Source: an uncultured Collinsella sp.
GTDB taxonomy: Bacteria; Actinomycetota; Coriobacteriia; Coriobacteriales; Coriobacteriaceae
DNA: 9,702 nucleotides
Assembly (NCBI GenBank): GCA_902495355.1
Contig: CABUWV010000026.1
Location: 1 to 9,702, forward strand
Reading direction: 5' to 3'
In this document: one piece after another, positions 6,807 to 9,702 of the stretch
Position numbering within the stretch: position 1 is the stretch's first letter
Layout of the letters: each line of letters starts with the position of its first letter
Position numbers and translations under genes: made by a program
Notes under the pieces: generated by a model
What the model was told of the DNA's origin: nothing
Seen by the model: only the letters and a program-made list of their open reading frames with translations
Databases searched by the model: none

Positions 6807-9146
6807 ATGGCTCAAGATAAGTTCGACGTGGGCGGCATGACATGCGCCGCCTGCCAGGCGCATGTGGATCGCGCCGTGAGCAAACTCGACGGCGTCCAAA
6901 GCGTCGCGGTCAATCTGCTCGCCGGCTCTATGCTGGTGGACTACGACCCTGCGCAGGTCTCCCCCGACGACATCTGCACCGCTGTCGACCGCGCGGGCTA
7001 CTCGGCCTCACCCATCAGCACGGGCACCGACGCTGTCCAAAGCGGAAGTGCGCAAGCCAGGTCCGGCGCCGCCCATATGGAGTCACCGACCAAAAAGTTG
7101 GAGGCCGCCGCCTCTGCCATGCGCACCCGCCTCATCGTCTCGATCATCTTCCTCATCCCACTGTTCTACATAGGCATGGGGCACATGCTCGGCTGGCCGC
7201 TGCCCGGCATCTTCACCGACCACACCCACAGCATGACGCTCGCGCTCACCGAGCTCGTCCTGCTCATTCCCATCGTCTACGTCAACGACGCGTACTTTAT
7301 CAACGGGTTTAAATCGCTCGCGCACGGCGCGCCCACCATGGACGCCCTTATTGCCGTGGGCGCCACCGCCTCCATCGCTTGGTCGCTCTACGCCATGTTC
7401 ATCATGGCCGACCAGCTAGCCGCAGGTCAGGTGCACGAGGCCATGATGACGAGCATGGACAACCTGTATTTTGAGAGTGCCGGCACCATCCTGTCGCTCG
7501 TCACCGTGGGCAAATACCTCGAGACGCGCAGCAAGTCCAAGACCGGCGGCGCTATCGAGGCGCTCATCGACTTAGCACCCAAGACCGCGACCGTCGTGGC
7601 AGAGGACGGCAGCGAGGCCACCGTCGACGTCGATGCCATTCTGCCCGGCCAGGTGCTGCGTGTGCGCCCCGGCGAGTCCATCCCTGTCGATGGCGTGGTG
7701 CTCGAGGGCAGCTCGGCCGTGGACGAGAGCGCGCTCACCGGCGAGTCCATCCCCGTGGAAAAGACCGCCGGCGACACCGTCAACGCCGCCACTGTCAACC
7801 GCACCGGATCGTTTACCTTCCGCGCTACGCGTGTGGGCGCCGACACGTCGCTCGCCAAGATTATCCAGCTCGTCGAGGACGCCAACGCCACCAAGGCGCC
7901 CATCGCCCGCATGGCCGACAAGGTCGCCGGCGTGTTCGTGCCCGTGGTATTCGTGATCTCGGCCATGACCTTCGTAGCGTGGATGGCACTGACCGGTAGC
8001 GTGAACGAAGCGCTCACCTCCGCCGTCGCTGTGCTGGTGATCAGCTGTCCGTGCGCATTGGGTCTGGCCACGCCCGTCGCTATTATGGTCGGCACCGGCA
8101 AGGGCGCCGAGATGGGCATTCTGTTCAAAAGCGCCGAGGCGCTGGAGAATCTGCGCAGCGTGGGCACCGTGGTGCTCGATAAGACGGGAACGGTCACTCG
8201 CGGCAAGCCTGCCGTGACCGATATCGTGGTAGCCACGCGCGCCGACGGATCGCCCGCCATGAGCGAAAAGGCGCTACTCAAGCTGGCCGCCGCGCTGGAG
8301 CGCTCAAGCGAACACCCGCTGGCCGAGGCGATTATGGCCGAGTGCGAGACGCGAGGGATTGTCGCGCGCGCCGTCGAGGACTTTGCCGCCGTTGCCGGGC
8401 GAGGCGTTACGGCGCGCGAGGGGCAAAACGCCATTGCCGCCGGCAATATGCGCCTGATGAACGAGCTGGGCGCGAAGGTGCCCGCGGGTCTTGCCGAACA
8501 GTTCGCCGCCGAGGGCAAGACGCCGCTGTTCTTTGCCAAGAACGGCGAGCTTGCCGGCACCATTGCCGTGGCTGACGAGGTCAAGGAGACGAGCGCCGGG
8601 GCCATCGCCGCATTGCGCTCGCTTGGCGTCGACGTGCGCATGCTCACCGGCGACAACCGCGTCACTGCCGAAGCAATCGCCCGCCGCGTGGGACTGAGTA
8701 GCGAGCAGGTCATCGCCGACGTCCTCCCCGCCGACAAGGAGCGCCATGTGCGCGAGCTGCAGGACACGGGCGGCAAGGTCGCCATGGTGGGCGACGGCAT
8801 CAACGACTCCCCCGCCCTGGCGCGCGCCGACGTGGGCCTTGCCATCGGCACCGGCGCAGACATCGCCAAGGAGGGTGCCGACGTGGTACTCATGCGCAGC
8901 GACCTCATGGATGTCGCCCGCGCCATCGAGCTTTCGCGCGCCACGATCCGCAACATCAAGCAGGACCTGTTCTGGGCGCTGTTCTACAACGGCATCGGCA
9001 TTCCGCTCGCCGCGGGCGTGTTCTTCCCGCTCACCGGGTGGCAGCTCTCGCCGATGTTTGGCGCCGCGGCCATGAGCCTGTCGAGCGTGTGCGTCGTAAG
9101 CAATGCGCTGCGCTTAAAATCCTTTAAGCCAAAAGTGGCAAAATAA
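6807..9146 (+). CDS. copA: Cu(I)-exporting P1B-type ATPase
   Basis: An inner-membrane pump of 779 residues that uses ATP to export Cu(I). One N-terminal metal-binding (HMA) domain occupies about 1-68 with GMTCAAC (C13, C16), then a Ser/Ala-rich linker and eight predicted membrane helices beginning near 109. Visible landmarks: TGE (311-313) of the actuator domain, the CPC metal site (414-416), the phosphorylated aspartate in DKTGT (D458), the HP dipeptide (503-504) of the nucleotide domain, and GDGIND (662-667). YN in helix 7 (727-728) and MSLSS in helix 8 (756-760) are Cu(I) specificity residues, which argues against Zn/Cd/Pb pumps. Length and order are normal for bacterial CopA. The ATG at 6807 follows AAAGGAG by 5 bases. 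It is expressed from a promoter with a CsoR-like operator and lies 147 bp before copZ. Confidence 0.97.
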   Translation: MAQDKFDVGGMTCAACQAHVDRAVSKLDGVQSVAVNLLAGSMLVDYDPAQVSPDDICTAVDRAGYSASPISTGTDAVQSGSAQARSGAAHMESPTKKLEAAASAMRTRLIVSIIFLIPLFYIGMGHMLGWPLPGIFTDHTHSMTLALTELVLLIPIVYVNDAYFINGFKSLAHGAPTMDALIAVGATASIAWSLYAMFIMADQLAAGQVHEAMMTSMDNLYFESAGTILSLVTVGKYLETRSKSKTGGAIEALIDLAPKTATVVAEDGSEATVDVDAILPGQVLRVRPGESIPVDGVVLEGSSAVDESALTGESIPVEKTAGDTVNAATVNRTGSFTFRATRVGADTSLAKIIQLVEDANATKAPIARMADKVAGVFVPVVFVISAMTFVAWMALTGSVNEALTSAVAVLVISCPCALGLATPVAIMVGTGKGAEMGILFKSAEALENLRSVGTVVLDKTGTVTRGKPAVTDIVVATRADGSPAMSEKALLKLAAALERSSEHPLAEAIMAECETRGIVARAVEDFAAVAGRGVTAREGQNAIAAGNMRLMNELGAKVPAGLAEQFAAEGKTPLFFAKNGELAGTIAVADEVKETSAGAIAALRSLGVDVRMLTGDNRVTAEAIARRVGLSSEQVIADVLPADKERHVRELQDTGGKVAMVGDGINDSPALARADVGLAIGTGADIAKEGADVVLMRSDLMDVARAIELSRATIRNIKQDLFWALFYNGIGIPLAAGVFFPLTGWQLSPMFGAAAMSLSSVCVVSNALRLKSFKPKVAK

Positions 9147-9170
9147 GCTCACCATTAAGTCCATTTAGAA

Positions 9171-9272
9171 CGGGTTTTCCAGGTGCCCGAGATTGACCTG
9201 AAAGAGGAGCGACGCGTACTTTGGTACGCGAGCGACGGCTTGAAGGTCAAGGTCGGGTGCCTGGAAAAGCCG
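9171..9272 (+). promoter_or_regulatory. Long symmetric hairpin between copA and copZ
   Basis: A structured stretch of 102 bases. Outer stem 9175-9190 with 9253-9268: 16 bp, 14 Watson-Crick and two adjacent G-U pairs. Beyond a single G/G mismatch it extends by 3 bp (9171-9173 with 9270-9272). Inside, a 2x2 loop is followed by a 7-bp stem (9193-9199 with 9244-9250), then a 13x13 symmetric loop, then a 7-bp stem (9213-9219 with 9224-9230) closed by a TTTG loop. The symmetric loop can form tandem G-A pairs and a 3-bp AAG/CTT stem, and both its sides contain GAGCGACG or a near match. No T-tract follows, so it is not a normal terminator. It ends 9 bases before the copZ ribosome-binding site. It may stabilise or process the copZ message, or be a palindromic repeat element. 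Confidence 0.65.
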
Positions 9273-9293
9273 ACACAACAGGGAGGAATACCC

Positions 9294-9515
9294 ATGCGAT
9301 ACACAATCAAGACTTCCGGCCTCATGTGCGGCCACTGCGACGCTACCGTCGAGACAGTGCTGCTCAACGTGGCCGGCGTGACCGACGCCGACGCCGATCA
9401 CGAGACCCAGACCGTCCAGGTTGAGTGCGCCGACACCGTGACCGCCGAGCAGCTCGCCGCCGCCGTCGAGGCCGCGGGCGAGAAATTCCACGCCCTATCC
9501 GTGACCGCAGCGTAG
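9294..9515 (+). CDS. copZ: Copper chaperone, HMA domain
   Basis: A small cytoplasmic protein of 73 residues forming a single heavy-metal-associated domain. The Cu(I) site is MCGHC (11-15; C12 and C15), with histidine between the cysteines rather than the AA of the CopA domain. A third cysteine is at 45. It would bind Cu(I) and pass it to the N-terminal domain of CopA and to a copper-sensing repressor. The start at 9294 is chosen because GGGAGGA (9281-9287) is correctly spaced; the frame is open upstream to 9183, but that extension would run through the long hairpin and has no family similarity. It lies downstream of copA, probably in the same transcript. CopZ is the likely function; a mercury-type carrier is less likely given the neighbour. 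Confidence 0.9.
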   Translation: MRYTIKTSGLMCGHCDATVETVLLNVAGVTDADADHETQTVQVECADTVTAEQLAAAVEAAGEKFHALSVTAA

Positions 9516-9541
9516 CAGACACCGTCTACTCAATCCTCAGA

Positions 9542-9586
9542 AGTTGCGGTGAAATAGTTCCTGTTTTAGCGCTTCAAGCCTGCAAA
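9542..9586. repeat. Truncated palindromic repeat, left arm and centre
   Basis: The first 16 bases, AGTTGCGGTGAAATAG, are identical to the inner arm of the nested element at 408-423. An arm of 22 bases (9542-9563) and centre of 23 bases (9564-9586) would reproduce the lengths seen there. The expected right arm is missing; insertion-sequence-like DNA begins where it should start. The arm's inner six bases (TTCCTG) differ from the first copy (GGACTG), as expected if pairing, not sequence, is conserved. Confidence 0.65.
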
Positions 9587-9702
9587 GGGGGTGCGGACAG
9601 AAAGTTGGACCGCGGGGCGGTCCGGACTGGAGGTTCGCATGTACAGCAGGGAGAAGGTCGAGCTCTTCCTCCTGGCGACGGAGGACGGCATGGGGCCGAC
9701 CG
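9587..9702 (+). mobile_element. Left end of an insertion sequence, cut by the window edge
   Basis: The terminal region begins near 9587-9594 and contains TGCGGACAGAAAGTTGGACC before the first open frame. A 7-bp hairpin, GGACCGC/GCGGTCC with a GGG loop (9607-9623), precedes the ribosome-binding site. The boundary is set by where the palindromic repeat is broken, so it is uncertain by a few bases. I take it to be IS3-like from the protein start; the other end is outside the window. Confidence 0.55.
9639..9702 (+). CDS. Transposase orfA-like protein, N-terminal fragment
   Basis: Only 21 codons are present before the window ends. The peptide begins MYSREKVELFLLATEDGMGP, which resembles the helix-turn-helix start of IS3-family transposase proteins I remember from Collinsella. 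GGAGG (9629-9633) lies 5 bases upstream of the ATG. A palindromic hairpin just before it may limit translation from outside transcripts. The family assignment rests on few residues. Confidence 0.55.
   Translation, partial: MYSREKVELFLLATEDGMGPT

Noticed and set aside
7427..8959. 510-codon minus-strand open frame inside copA
   Set aside because: It is Ser/Ala/Thr-rich with no motifs, fully overlapped by an unmistakable copA, so it is a shadow frame.
9183..9293. Upstream extension of CopZ by 37 codons
   Set aside because: It would translate the long hairpin, has no ribosome-binding site, and CopZ proteins normally begin as the 9294 start predicts.

Overview
The window looks like chromosomal DNA of a high-GC actinobacterium of class Coriobacteriia, most likely Collinsella or a close relative. 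The grounds are strong G/C preference at third codon positions, the style of the kinase/FHA genes and copper genes, and the first 21 residues of a transposase at the right edge, which resemble insertion-sequence proteins I remember from Collinsella. The genus is an inference from memory, not a search result.

Layout, left to right. Positions 1-580 hold no credible gene. They contain two 17-base imperfect palindromes around a leftward terminator, a nested palindromic element about 146 bp long (370-515), and the strong leftward terminator (514-548) of the next gene. Positions 581-2830 (minus strand) encode a 749-residue DEAD-box RNA helicase with a very long Arg/Gly/Asp/Glu-rich tail. A 506-bp divergent intergenic region follows, holding a palindromic repeat (3103-3157) and a sigma-70-like promoter. 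Two plus-strand genes then form a likely signalling pair: a 320-residue protein with a C-terminal FHA (phosphothreonine-binding) domain (3337-4299), and a 694-residue Ser/Thr protein kinase (4471-6555) with one membrane segment and a DUF6273-like C-terminal domain. They are separated by a terminator-like hairpin and a 17-bp inverted repeat.

The right part is a copper-resistance locus. A promoter overlapping a CsoR-type operator (6729-6759) precedes copA, a Cu(I)-exporting P1B-type ATPase (6807-9146). A long, symmetric inverted-repeat structure (9171-9272) separates copA from copZ, a 73-residue copper chaperone (9294-9515). The natural reading is that CopZ binds Cu(I) and hands it to CopA for export, with both genes de-repressed by copper through a CsoR-like regulator encoded elsewhere. 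The window ends inside an insertion sequence (from about 9587) that appears to have cut a second copy of the palindrome seen at 408-474.

The most interesting material is non-coding: at least three families of palindromic repeats, two gene-proximal dyads upstream of the kinase and copA, and the structured copA-copZ intercistronic region. Among proteins, the kinase fused to a DUF6273-like domain through a twin-arginine-like membrane segment stands out. No CRISPR array, rRNA or tRNA was seen.
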